DNA from: Lachnospiraceae bacterium UBA3273
GTDB lineage: Bacteria > Bacillota > Clostridia > Lachnospirales > Lachnospiraceae
Assembly (NCBI GenBank): GCA_002362385.1
Contig: DEUB01000023.1
Span: forward strand, 1 to 45,695
Reading direction: 5' to 3'
DNA length: 45,695 nt
Shown here: piece by piece, positions 1 to 7,236 of the stretch
Layout of the letters: every line of letters starts with the position of its first letter
Numbering within the stretch: position 1 is the stretch's first letter
Program-made: the position numbers and the translations under genes
Notes under the pieces: generated by a model
What the model was told of the DNA's origin: nothing
Databases searched by the model: none
The model's input: only the letters and a program-made list of their open reading frames with translations

Positions 1-771
1 CCCTTCGGACTGTGCCCCACAAGGGCGGAGGTTTACAAGAACCGTGCATTGAAATGGCTGCATACGGCACTGGATTTCGGAGGATTTTTCTTTGACGGGT
101 TCGACTTTGTAAATGTTCTGCTCTATCATTTTGAAGGACGTGATACGGAAGCGGCCATAACTCTTCTATGCCTGATCCTGGGAATGGGAAATTTTTTCGA
201 ACTCCCTGTGCGGCTTATGCTGAAGCTGGGAGACAATGCAGGAGAAGCGCTGATAAAGCTTGGGAAGAAATATTTGCCGGATCTGATGGAGAAGGGGAGC
301 AGGTTCTTAGACTGGGCAGGCGGGAAGGTTGATGATGTCTGGAGGTGGATAGAGAAGAAGCTGGGGAGAGCCAGAGCGGAGAGTGGTAGTAAGATACTTA
401 CTATTGAAGAAGCCGAAAAATATGCGTTTAATGCAATTAAAGGTCCAAATAATGCAGATGCAGTCGTGCTGGGAAAATATGAATATGGTTCTGCTACCAG
501 TTACGATGCTGTAGCTAAGGATATTGGTGCTCAATACTTTAATCTTGATAATTGGGATGAATTAAGTTTACAATATTCAACGAATGAAATATGGAAAATT
601 AACGAAAGATTTCTGGATATTTAAACAAGTTCAGGGAGAGAAATATATTTATCGCATGATCCGGCAAAATATGTAGGAGGAGACTCTTATTATTCTAAAG
701 AGATCCAATATCTTATAAATAATGGATATAGATTTGCGAAGGAAGGAGATATTTGGCATGCCATTAGATAA
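1..771 (+). pseudogene. Polymorphic toxin C-terminal region, partial, with in-frame stop
   Basis: The reading frame is open from base 1, so the gene begins upstream of the window. Bases 1 to about 370 encode a hydrophobic pre-toxin region (motif FDFVNVLLYHFEG), then a Trp/Lys-rich linker. From about base 373 the DNA becomes AT-rich and encodes a separate C-terminal module (VVLGKY, GAQYFNLDNW, EIWKINERFLD). A TAA at 622-624 stops translation. The same frame then continues for 48 codons (EIYLSHDPAKY, SYYSKEIQYLINNGYRF, DIWHAIR) to a TAA at 769-771. The pattern W..N..FLD, G..I.LS.DP, E..YL...GY is one I associate with C-terminal modules of secreted polymorphic toxins, and here it runs across the stop. 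The full module is therefore about 48 residues longer than the unbroken part. The immunity gene overlaps its end by 14 nt, the usual toxin-immunity order. The toxin activity is not recognised. The short form lacks the conserved tail and is probably inactive. Confidence 0.7.
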
Positions 772-1201
772 AACTAAGTATTTGAAACTCATTGATAAGA
801 TTCTTGATATATTTTCTAATATTTTTGGGAAAGATATTTTTTTGCTTGAGAAAAGCATAGCAATTGAACATATGGGGTTTTTCAAAATTAAATATAGATA
901 TCTTCCGTTGGGATATGACATAGTTTTTGAGAATGACCGTGGAGCATTTTCTATTGAAATTTATGATGACGAAGGAGCAAATAATCTCCTATATAGAATT
1001 GAAAAATTTGATAGTGAAACAACAGTAGAAAATGTCAAATATGCTACCCAAATATTAAAAAATATATTAGAAAAGAATGATTTTTGCCTCTATATAACCC
1101 GAGAAGGGAAACTATACAGGAAAAAAAATCAGCATTACAAAAGAGTAAAAGATTTGACAGAACTTATGGGAGATAATGATGTTGGAACGGAAAAACAGTG
1201 A
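758..1201 (+). CDS. Putative immunity protein of the upstream toxin
   Basis: A 147-residue AT-rich gene. The start at 758 is chosen because AAGGAAGGAG (739-748) precedes it at 9 nt. It overlaps the 3' end of the toxin frame by 14 nt, as expected for a cognate immunity gene. The protein is soluble, with no signal peptide or membrane segment. It has an amphipathic N-terminal helix (KYLKLIDKILDIFSNIF) and a mixed alpha/beta body. The family is not recognised, and the role is inferred from position, size and base composition. After the TGA at 1199-1201 the same frame stays open for 32 codons to a TAG at 1298-1300 and encodes a plausible charged helix (KRYFCLRERVLKYSN). The annotated stop may therefore be a nonsense mutation and the intact protein about 180 residues. 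Confidence 0.6.
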   Translation: MPLDKTKYLKLIDKILDIFSNIFGKDIFLLEKSIAIEHMGFFKIKYRYLPLGYDIVFENDRGAFSIEIYDDEGANNLLYRIEKFDSETTVENVKYATQILKNILEKNDFCLYITREGKLYRKKNQHYKRVKDLTELMGDNDVGTEKQ

Positions 1202-1339
1202 AAAAATATCGCAAAAAGATATTTTTGTTTAAGAGAACGTGTACTAAAATACTCAAATAGTGATATAAATCTTGAGTTGGAGAAGATTACAGAAAGGTAG
1301 GAGAGGCACATATTAATGAGATTTTGAGATATTATCCAT

Positions 1340-1435
1340 TATAACCAGTTTGACAGCTCCGGCGTTGTAAATATGCTTCTCTACTATTTCGAGGGATGTC
1401 TCCTAAGGGCCCCTGCAGCAACAATACATTGCTGA
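1340..1435 (+). pseudogene. Relic of a second polymorphic toxin pre-toxin region
   Basis: One frame encodes FDSSGVVNMLLYYFEG, which matches FDFVNVLLYHFEG of the toxin at the left end (about bases 98-140), with DNA similarity around ttgtaaat. There is no start codon, and the frame ends at TGA 1433-1435 soon after the match. This looks like a stranded piece of another cassette left by recombination between related toxin genes. It marks the boundary between the toxin locus and the pyr genes. Confidence 0.45.
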
Positions 1436-1491
1436 TGGAAGGAACCCTTACAAGAAAATCAATCTTTGAATTACACATTCTATATCCGGCT

Positions 1492-1923
1492 CTATTTTTT
1501 GGAATCGTACTTTTCTTCGCAGTATTTACAGCGGTAAATTTCCTTTTCTTCATCGGCCAGAAAGAAAATGTGGGGCAGTCCCTGCTCGATGGAAGTAATG
1601 CAGCGGGGGTTTTTGCACCGGATAACGTTTTTGATCTCCTTTGGGAGGACCAGTTCCTTTTTGTCAACGATCTCTCCGTCTTTAATGACATTGACGGTAA
1701 TGTTGTGGTCGATAAAGGCCAGAATGTCCAGATTCAGCATGTTGATGTCGCATTCCACCTTTAAAATGTCTTTCTTGCCCATTTTGTTGCTGCGGGCGTT
1801 TTTGATGATGGCAACAGTGCAGTCCAGCTTGTCTAACTGTAAATGGTGGTAAAGGGAAAGGCTCTTTCCCGCCTCTATATGGTCTAATACAAATCCTTCC
1901 TCGATTTTTCCTACATTTAACAT
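1492..1923 (-). CDS. pyrI: Aspartate carbamoyltransferase regulatory subunit
   Basis: PyrI binds nucleotide effectors and pairs with the catalytic subunit PyrB in the first committed step of pyrimidine synthesis. The protein is 143 residues, normal for the family. The N-terminal nucleotide-binding domain starts MLNVGKIEEGFVLDHI. The C-terminal zinc domain has the four expected cysteines (C103, C108, C132, C135, in CKNPRC and CKYC). The start at 1923 is preferred over an upstream TTG because AAGGAGGAAG (1931-1940) sits at the right distance. It lies 14 nt downstream of pyrB on the same strand, so the two form an operon. No pyr attenuator was recognised. Confidence 0.97.
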   Translation of the reverse strand: MLNVGKIEEGFVLDHIEAGKSLSLYHHLQLDKLDCTVAIIKNARSNKMGKKDILKVECDINMLNLDILAFIDHNITVNVIKDGEIVDKKELVLPKEIKNVIRCKNPRCITSIEQGLPHIFFLADEEKEIYRCKYCEEKYDSKK

Positions 1924-1937
1924 GATCAACTTCCTCC

Positions 1938-2849
1938 TTATACAAGCTCTAACAGTGTCAGGATCAGAGCCATCCGCACATATACGCCATACTGGACCTG
2001 TTTGAAATAGACCGCCCGGGGGTCGTCGTCCACTTCCACGGAGATCTCGTTGACCCGGGGAAGAGGATGGAGTATCAGCATATCTTCTTTGGCGGCTTCC
2101 ATCTTCTTTTTGTCCAGAATATAGAAATCTTTTAATCTTACGTAATCCTCTTCATTGAAAAAGCGCTCCCTCTGGACGCGGGTCATATAAAGGAGATCTA
2201 ACCGGTCTATGATGTCTTCCAGCTTGATGACTTCTTCATAGGGGATTCCCTTCTCCGTTAACATCTCGGTAATGTAGTCGGGAACCCGCAGCTCTTCGGG
2301 AGAAATAAAGATAAAATGTATATCCTCATAGCGGGAAAGGGCGTTGATCAGGGAGTGAACGGTTCTGCCGAATTTTAGATCCCCGCACAGGCCGATGGTA
2401 AAATGATTGAGCCGGCCTTTTAACGAGCGGATGGTCAGAAGATCCGTCAAAGTCTGGGTGGGGTGCTGGTGTCCGCCGTCTCCTGCATTGATAACGGGGA
2501 TGGAGGACTTAGAGGCTGCAACCATGGCAGCTCCTTCCTTGGGATGGCGCATTGCGCAGATGTCCGCAAAGCAGGAAATGACCCGGATCGTATCGGAAAC
2601 GCTTTCGCCTTTAGAGGCGGAAGACGAGTTGGCATCGGAAAAGCCGATGACACTGCCGCCTAAATTTATCATTGCCGCTTCAAAGCTTAAGCGGGTTCTG
2701 GTGCTGGCTTCGTAGAAACAGGTAGCTATTTTTTTGCCGGCGCATTTGTCGGCATACTTTTCGGGATTTTTTTCAATATCCATTGCCAGTTCAAACAGCT
2801 TATCCAGCTCTTCCACGGAAAAATCCAGCGGATTCATTAAATGTCTCAT
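1938..2849 (-). CDS. pyrB: Aspartate carbamoyltransferase catalytic subunit
   Basis: PyrB condenses carbamoyl phosphate with aspartate to give carbamoyl aspartate. At 303 residues it has the family's usual length. It carries the carbamoyl-phosphate loop (YEASTRTRLSFE, STRTR at 49-53), the HPTQTL motif, and LHPLPR near the C-terminus. A GAGAGG ribosome site precedes the ATG. It is first of the pyrB-pyrI pair and follows the nitroreductase on the same strand across a 60 bp gap that contains a hairpin. The pair's own promoter is not obvious in that gap, so expression may come from within it or from read-through. Confidence 0.98.
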   Translation of the reverse strand: MRHLMNPLDFSVEELDKLFELAMDIEKNPEKYADKCAGKKIATCFYEASTRTRLSFEAAMINLGGSVIGFSDANSSSASKGESVSDTIRVISCFADICAMRHPKEGAAMVAASKSSIPVINAGDGGHQHPTQTLTDLLTIRSLKGRLNHFTIGLCGDLKFGRTVHSLINALSRYEDIHFIFISPEELRVPDYITEMLTEKGIPYEEVIKLEDIIDRLDLLYMTRVQRERFFNEEDYVRLKDFYILDKKKMEAAKEDMLILHPLPRVNEISVEVDDDPRAVYFKQVQYGVYVRMALILTLLELV

Positions 2850-2875
2850 AAGTTATGGACCTCTCTTTCATAATA

Positions 2876-2905
2876 AAATCGAAGAGAAATGAATCTCTTC
2901 GATTT
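2876..2905 (-). terminator. Hairpin between nitroreductase gene and pyrB
   Basis: A perfect 12 bp stem (AAATCGAAGAGA with TCTCTTCGATTT, 6 nt loop) lies 4 nt after the nitroreductase stop and 26 nt before pyrB. The T-rich flank is moderate on both strands. It most likely ends the nitroreductase transcript; attenuation ahead of pyrB is an alternative. Confidence 0.6.
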
Positions 2906-2909
2906 ATTT

Positions 2910-3452
2910 TTAATTTAAAAATGAAATTAGCTCATCTACCGGTTTCCTGCGCGGGGCAGCCGGTTCTTCGTCTGCGTAGCCGATGGGAATGAGGGCTACC
3001 AGTTCTCTGTCTTCCGGAATCTGTAGGAGAGAAGAAACGATGGGTCTGTCGAATATTCCCATAATAACGGTTCCTAAGCCTGCTTCATGGGCGGCTAAGC
3101 AAAAAGTCTGGGAAGCAACGCCTGCGTCATACATCTGCCAGCCATCTCCCCTGTCGGTAGTAAAGGAGCCGTCCCTTTCGTAGCCTGACCTGCCTTTGAT
3201 GATGGTCACGGCGATCAGCATGGGAGCATTTTTGATAATGTTGCCGTTATTGGGAAACATCTGTGTTCCTTCATCTGCGATCTTATCCTTTAAGGCACCT
3301 TCCACAGCTACATATCTTGTGATCTGTGTATGCTTCCAGCTTGGAGCGTAAGAAGCGGTCTCAATGATTCCCTTTAATAATTCGTGATCCACGGCATCGG
3401 ATTTAAACTTTCGGATGCTGCGGCGGTTTAAGATACATTCTTTTGCTGTCAT
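2910..3452 (-). CDS. Nitroreductase family protein
   Basis: An FMN-dependent oxidoreductase of the nitroreductase family, cytosolic, 180 residues. The N-terminus carries the FMN-binding signature (CILNRRSIRKF). It continues with YAPSWKHTQITRYVAV, and the C-terminal part has GLGTVIMGIFDRP and LIPIGYADEEPAAPRRK, all typical. The start at 3452 is chosen because GGGAGG lies just upstream; a longer upstream frame has no ribosome site. It has its own promoter (3486-3514) and a downstream hairpin. The substrate cannot be predicted. Confidence 0.92.
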   Translation of the reverse strand: MTAKECILNRRSIRKFKSDAVDHELLKGIIETASYAPSWKHTQITRYVAVEGALKDKIADEGTQMFPNNGNIIKNAPMLIAVTIIKGRSGYERDGSFTTDRGDGWQMYDAGVASQTFCLAAHEAGLGTVIMGIFDRPIVSSLLQIPEDRELVALIPIGYADEEPAAPRRKPVDELISFLN

Positions 3453-3467
3453 GAAAATACCTCCCTT

Positions 3468-3514
3468 TGTGTACACATTTTTACTATGATACCATATGTA
3501 GTAACGGCTTTCAA
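3468..3514 (-). promoter_or_regulatory. Promoter and palindrome of the nitroreductase gene
   Basis: Reading the minus strand, TTGAAA (3514-3509) and TATCAT (3491-3486) are separated by 17 bp. A perfect palindrome TGTGTACACA (3468-3477) lies between the -10 and the ribosome site and could be a repressor site. Confidence 0.55.
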
Positions 3515-3560
3515 TGAAAAATTTGGGAAAATGAAATATTTTTCTTATTAAAATCTGTAT

Positions 3561-3588
3561 TTGCAGCCGGGGCTTCATGTGATATGAT
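3561..3588 (+). promoter_or_regulatory. Promoter of the PH-domain gene
   Basis: TTGCAG (3561-3566), a 16 bp spacer and TATGAT (3583-3588), 47 bp upstream of the start codon. It diverges from the nitroreductase promoter. Confidence 0.5.
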
Positions 3589-3635
3589 ATATGATATAAA
3601 AAAGAAATTTGACTAAATTATTGGAGGATAAGTAT

Positions 3636-4019
3636 ATGGCGATGGAATTTGTTGAAAAAAAGAGGATCTTATTTTTGGGACTGCCCTGGACCTTTACCAA
3701 ATATACTGTTGGAGAGGAGATCATCAACATAAAGGCGGGATTCTTTAAGACTGTTGAAGATGACTGCTATATGTATAAGGTAACGGATGTAAAGCTGGAA
3801 GCCTCCCTGCCGGAGCGGATCTTTAAGCTCGGCACGGTCGTCTGCTATACAGGGGACACGACCCATCAGGTTTTAAAGCTTATCCATATTAAGAATGCCC
3901 GTCAGATCAAGGACTATATTCTGGAACAGTCCGAGAAGCAGAGGATGAAAAGAAGGACATTAAATACTCAGAGCCTCAATTCAGGAGCTCTTGAAGATAT
4001 TGATGATGATATTTCATAA
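3636..4019 (+). CDS. Bacterial PH domain (DUF304-like) protein
   Basis: A 127-residue protein. The start at 3636 follows GGAGG (3623-3627) at 8 nt; an upstream TTG has no ribosome site. The body KRILFLGLPWTFTKYTV, then IKAGFF, MYKVTDVKLEASLPERIF and LIHIKNARQIKDYI fits the bacterial pleckstrin-homology-like fold (bPH2/DUF304). It lacks the membrane segments often fused to that domain. The C-terminal 30 residues are charged and probably disordered. It is a single-gene transcript, with a divergent promoter upstream and a hairpin downstream. Function unknown. Confidence 0.75.
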   Translation: MAMEFVEKKRILFLGLPWTFTKYTVGEEIINIKAGFFKTVEDDCYMYKVTDVKLEASLPERIFKLGTVVCYTGDTTHQVLKLIHIKNARQIKDYILEQSEKQRMKRRTLNTQSLNSGALEDIDDDIS

Positions 4020-4072
4020 GCAGGCTGTATGTGCAGACATCTTGCAAAGAAAGCTCCGGGGCAAAAGCAAAA

Positions 4073-4093
4073 CCACCCGCACGGAGCGGGTGG
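4073..4093 (+). terminator. GC-rich hairpin after the PH-domain gene
   Basis: CCACCCGC/GCGGGTGG with a 5 nt loop, about 50 bp after the stop codon. Only a weak T tract follows, so this may be an imperfect intrinsic terminator. Confidence 0.55.
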
Positions 4094-4162
4094 CTGTTTA
4101 GGGGAGGATATATGAATACATTACCGCAGATAGTAAATGCGGTAAGGTATTGCGGATTTTTG

Positions 4163-4191
4163 GCTGACGGTTATTTGACCGTCAGCTTTTA
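4163..4191 (+). terminator. Intrinsic terminator
   Basis: GCTGACGGT/ACCGTCAGC with a 6 nt loop, followed by TTTTACTTTTT on the plus strand. It is the second hairpin after the PH-domain gene and overlaps the last codons of the convergent gene at 4182-4577. Confidence 0.7.
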
Positions 4192-4577
4192 CTTTTTCGG
4201 CGGTTCAGGATATATTCATATAAAAGTCCCGTGCCGAACCAGTAAGGGGCGTAATCGATCCTGATGACGCCGTCGATATTATAAGGCGAGCTTTCATAGT
4301 TCCAGGGACAGAGCTTTCTTTTCTTTAAAGCGCTTCCCGTCAAAAATTCCGTAGTAAAAATGCAGAGGGTATAAAAAGCGCCTCTGAAAGGAACAGGCCA
4401 TTTTTTAATAAACCTGTAAGCCGGTTTAAAGAAAGCCGCCAGACCGTATATGGGAAACATCCACAGGGAAGTGTTTCCTTTTAATTTAAAATCTTTATTT
4501 TTCAGTCCATTAGCGGCAGTAAACAATATTTCCAGACACCACCCCACAAGACCGCAGGTAAAAAAATTTTTAATCAT
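4182..4577 (-). CDS. Small membrane protein, putative ABC-transporter type IV (CmpB-like) family
   Basis: 131 residues with several hydrophobic segments (FFTCGLVGWCLEILFTAA; SLWMFPIYGLAAFFKP; FRGAFYTLCIFTTEFLTG). The motif CPWNYESSPYNIDGVIRIDYAPYW fits the CmpB-like family (PF06541), where a W(N/D)Y..p.NIdG.I block is conserved. Despite the family name, a transport role is not established for these single-domain proteins. The ribosome site (CGGGGAC) is weak. It diverges from the fol operon and shares the region that holds the fol promoter. Confidence 0.65.
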   Translation of the reverse strand: MIKNFFTCGLVGWCLEILFTAANGLKNKDFKLKGNTSLWMFPIYGLAAFFKPAYRFIKKWPVPFRGAFYTLCIFTTEFLTGSALKKRKLCPWNYESSPYNIDGVIRIDYAPYWFGTGLLYEYILNRRKSKS

Positions 4578-4600
4578 AGCTAAAGTATGTCCCCGAAATA

Positions 4601-4628
4601 TTAATTTTATTCAAAAATGTGTTATAAT
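4601..4628 (+). promoter_or_regulatory. Putative promoter of the fol operon
   Basis: A perfect TATAAT (4623-4628) with a weak TTAATT 16 bp upstream. It predicts a start near 4635 and a leader of about 155 nt that contains the structured element at 4640-4750. Confidence 0.5.
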
Positions 4629-4639
4629 CTTCAAGTAGG

Positions 4640-4750
4640 CAATGAGCAGTGCGAAAACTGCCAGTGGCGGTTTTCATAGGGCGAAGCCCGTGAATGAGGA
4701 AAACCGAAGGTTTTTCGAATGTAGCACTGCGGACGTGGGAGAAAGCCACC
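4640..4750 (+). promoter_or_regulatory. Multi-hairpin structured leader or repeat before folC
   Basis: A closing helix GCAGTGC (4646-4652) with GCACTGC (4724-4730) encloses three hairpins. These are a 10 bp stem at 4653-4675 with an AGT loop, GGGC-GAA-GCCC at 4679-4689, and GAAAACC-GAA-GGTTTT at 4699-4716. A fifth hairpin GTGG/CCAC (4735-4749) follows. GAATG recurs in the linkers (GTGAATGAG, GAATGTAG). It lies between the putative fol promoter and folC, so it would be transcribed as a 5' leader. It does not match the THF riboswitch consensus I know. It may be an undescribed cis-regulatory RNA or a dispersed intergenic repeat; I suspect related copies exist in other Lachnospiraceae but cannot confirm that. 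Confidence 0.55.
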
Positions 4751-4788
4751 ATAGCCAAATCGGCAAAAATTAAACGAGGCAGTTTAAA

Positions 4789-6105
4789 ATGACAGAAAAA
4801 GAAACCTTTACATACATAGAAAGCCTGAACTCTTTAGGATGTCATCCCGGGCTTACCTGCATTTCGGAGCTTTGCAGGCGTTTAGGCAATCCCCAGGATG
4901 ATCTGAAATTCATACATATTGCCGGGACAAACGGAAAAGGCAGTATCCTTGCAATGCTGTCGGAAACCCTTACGGTCTGCGGATACAAAACGGGACGGTA
5001 TATTTCCCCCACCATTACGGATTATAGGGAGCGTTTTCAGATCAACGGACGTATGATAAGCAGAAAGCTCTTATGCGAATATGTGGAAAGGCTGAAAATC
5101 CAATGTGAAGAAATGGTACGGGCAGGATTTTCCCATCCTACGCCCTTTGAGTTCGAAACAGCGCTGGCCTTTTTGTATTTTAAAGAAAAAAAGTGCGATG
5201 TGGTAGTGCTGGAAACCGGTCTTGGGGGCGCAGAAGATGCTACCAACATTATTAAAACCACCCTCGTATCCGTAATTTCTTCTATCAGTATGGACCATAT
5301 GGGCTTTTTGGGAGATACCCTGCAAAAGATCGCCTGCCATAAAGCGGGGATCGTCAAAGAAGGGGTTCCCGTAGTCTGCGGTGTGCAAGAGCAGGAGGCT
5401 TTCAAAGAAATACGGCGTGTCTGCACGGAAAAAAACGCGCCGCTTTTTGTGGTGGATAAAGAGAAAGAAAAGATTCTTTCCGCAACAGGCAGGGGGATCA
5501 GCTTTTCTTATAAAAAATATAAAAGAATGAAGCTTCCTTTTATGGGAATGTACCAGCTCGATAACGGGGCGGCGGCGTTAGAGGCTGTTGAATGCCTTAA
5601 GAATACCGATAATTTTTGTCTGCCGGAAGAAAAGGTGCGCGCTGCATTTGAACAGGTTTCATGGCCTGCGAGATTCGAGCGGATTGCGAAAAGCCCTGAT
5701 TTTTACATAGACGGAGCCCATAATGAAGGGGCTGTACGGGCGCTCGTAAAAACCATAGAGTTTTATTTTACAAATAAGAAAATAATTTATATAATGGGAG
5801 TGTTAAAGGATAAGGAATATGAAAGGATGATCCAGTTATCCTATCCTTATGCAGACAGCGTCATTACGGTAAAAACGCCGGGGAATGAACGGGCTTTGGA
5901 CGCATATGAGCTGGCAAAAGCCGTATCCGTATTCCACAAAAAGGTAACGGCGGCGGACAGTCTGGAGGAAGCGGTGGAAATGGCATATCTCATGGCGGGA
6001 AAGGATGCGGTCATCATTGCATTCGGTTCCCTTTCCTATCTGGGAGAGCTGGCATCGATCGTAAAAAAGGGAAAATGGACGAGGAGAGACTCCCATGGTA
6101 AATAA
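4789..6105 (+). CDS. folC: Folylpolyglutamate synthase / dihydrofolate synthase
   Basis: FolC adds glutamate to dihydropteroate and/or to reduced folates, using ATP, in the cytosol. The 438 residues match the family. The Mur-ligase-like ATP loop IAGTNGKGS is at about 44-52. The family motifs DVVVLETGLGGAEDATN, SISMDHMGFLGDTLQKIACHKAGI and YIDGAHNEGAVRALV are present. It is the first gene of the folate operon, and its 3' end overlaps folE by 11 nt, implying coupled translation. The ribosome site (GAGG) is modest. Confidence 0.95.
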   Translation: MTEKETFTYIESLNSLGCHPGLTCISELCRRLGNPQDDLKFIHIAGTNGKGSILAMLSETLTVCGYKTGRYISPTITDYRERFQINGRMISRKLLCEYVERLKIQCEEMVRAGFSHPTPFEFETALAFLYFKEKKCDVVVLETGLGGAEDATNIIKTTLVSVISSISMDHMGFLGDTLQKIACHKAGIVKEGVPVVCGVQEQEAFKEIRRVCTEKNAPLFVVDKEKEKILSATGRGISFSYKKYKRMKLPFMGMYQLDNGAAALEAVECLKNTDNFCLPEEKVRAAFEQVSWPARFERIAKSPDFYIDGAHNEGAVRALVKTIEFYFTNKKIIYIMGVLKDKEYERMIQLSYPYADSVITVKTPGNERALDAYELAKAVSVFHKKVTAADSLEEAVEMAYLMAGKDAVIIAFGSLSYLGELASIVKKGKWTRRDSHGK

Positions 6106-6655
6106 AGACAAGATAAAAGAGGCGGTTACCCTTTTGCTGGAGGGGATCGGAGAGGATATTCACAGGGAAGGGCTTAAGGATACGCCGGACCGCATAGCGA
6201 GGATGTATGAAGAGATTTTTGCCGGAATGGATGAAAAGAGCAGCGAACATTTATCAAAGACCTTTCATGCGGAAAACAATGAGATCGTTTTGGAAAAGGA
6301 TATCGTATTTTATTCCATGTGCGAACATCATCTGATGCCATTTTACGGAAAAGCCCATGTGGCGTATATTCCCGACGGCAGGGTGGTGGGCTTAAGCAAG
6401 ATCGCAAGGACGGTGGAGGTCTATGCCAAAAGGCTTCAGATCCAGGAGCAGATGGGAGCGCAGATCGCAGACGCACTCATGGAGGAGCTGGGCGCGAAGG
6501 GCGCCATGGTCATGATCGAAGCGGAGCATATGTGCATGACCATGCGCGGAGTGAAAAAGCCCGGGAGCAGAACGGTAACCATCGTGACCAGGGGCATTTT
6601 TGCAGAGGATGAAAGACTGCAGAACAGCTTTTATCATATGCTGCGCGGAATATAG
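6095..6655 (+). CDS. folE: GTP cyclohydrolase I
   Basis: Converts GTP to 7,8-dihydroneopterin triphosphate, the entry to folate synthesis. The 186 residues are a complete type IA enzyme. The zinc ligands are visible as Cys76 and His79 in SMCEHHLMPF and Cys147 in EAEHMCMTMRG. KPGSRTVT and the substrate loop GLSKIARTVEVYAKRLQIQE are also conserved. It overlaps folC by 11 nt and sits 18 nt before the HD-domain gene. Confidence 0.97.
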   Translation: MVNKDKIKEAVTLLLEGIGEDIHREGLKDTPDRIARMYEEIFAGMDEKSSEHLSKTFHAENNEIVLEKDIVFYSMCEHHLMPFYGKAHVAYIPDGRVVGLSKIARTVEVYAKRLQIQEQMGAQIADALMEELGAKGAMVMIEAEHMCMTMRGVKKPGSRTVTIVTRGIFAEDERLQNSFYHMLRGI

Positions 6656-6673
6656 AAAGGCAGGGATCCACGA

Positions 6674-7192
6674 ATGGAGACTATGATCAGTTTAGACAGT
6701 AAGAGCATGAAAAGGGCGAGGAAGATATTGGACCATCCCGTGTATCAGAAATACGCCAAAAAGATTGCCCACCATGAAAAGAGCCGGAAATTCTGCGGAC
6801 ACGATATGACGCATTTCCTCAATGTGGCAAGGATCGCCATGCTGTTAAATCTGGAAGAAAATGAAGAACCCATCAGGAAGGACTGGGTGTACGGGGCGGC
6901 GCTGCTTCACGATATCGGCAGATTCGTACAGTACGAGGACGGAACGGATCATGCTTTGGCATCGGCAAAGCTGGCGCCTGAGATATTAAGAGACTGCGGC
7001 TATTCGGAGGAGGAGATAGAGATCATTTCCGAAGCCATTGCCAACCACCGCAATAAGGAGATCAAAGACGGTTCCGATTTAAAAGGGATCCTGTACCGGG
7101 CGGATAAGGCCAGCCGTCCCTGTTATGGCTGCCAGATGCAGTCGGCATGTAACTGGAAGAAAAAGAAGAAAAACATGAAACTGGAAATTTAG
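6674..7192 (+). CDS. HD-domain phosphohydrolase within the folate operon
   Basis: 172 residues with an HD metal-binding core: H in HDMTHFLNVARIA, the doublet in AALLHDIGRFVQYED, and downstream ISEAIANHRNKE with a final D in LYRADKASR. It ends in a cysteine pair (CYGCQMQSAC) and a lysine-rich tail. HD proteins hydrolyse phosphate esters, often of nucleotides. Its position between folE and folP, with short gaps, suggests a pathway role. No Nudix or other enzyme for dephosphorylating dihydroneopterin triphosphate is present in this operon, so it is a candidate for that step. That is inference; a nucleotide-related housekeeping role is equally possible. Confidence 0.8.
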   Translation: METMISLDSKSMKRARKILDHPVYQKYAKKIAHHEKSRKFCGHDMTHFLNVARIAMLLNLEENEEPIRKDWVYGAALLHDIGRFVQYEDGTDHALASAKLAPEILRDCGYSEEEIEIISEAIANHRNKEIKDGSDLKGILYRADKASRPCYGCQMQSACNWKKKKKNMKLEI

Positions 7193-7236
7193 GATCCATG
7201 ATCCGGACAAAAAAAGACATAAAAGGAATGACAGCA

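Noticed and set aside
4112..4264. Small frame of 50 codons starting MNTLPQIVNAVRYCGF with a GGGGAGG site
   Set aside because: The intrinsic terminator at 4163-4191 lies inside it, so most transcripts would lack its stop codon, and its second half is antisense to the CmpB-like gene.
4640..4750. Identification as a THF riboswitch
   Set aside because: Location fits, but the helices and loops I can draw do not match the THF-I consensus I know.
4570..4758. Minus-strand frame across the structured leader
   Set aside because: The hairpins fully explain the sequence, there is no ribosome site, and it runs against the fol leader; I consider it spurious.
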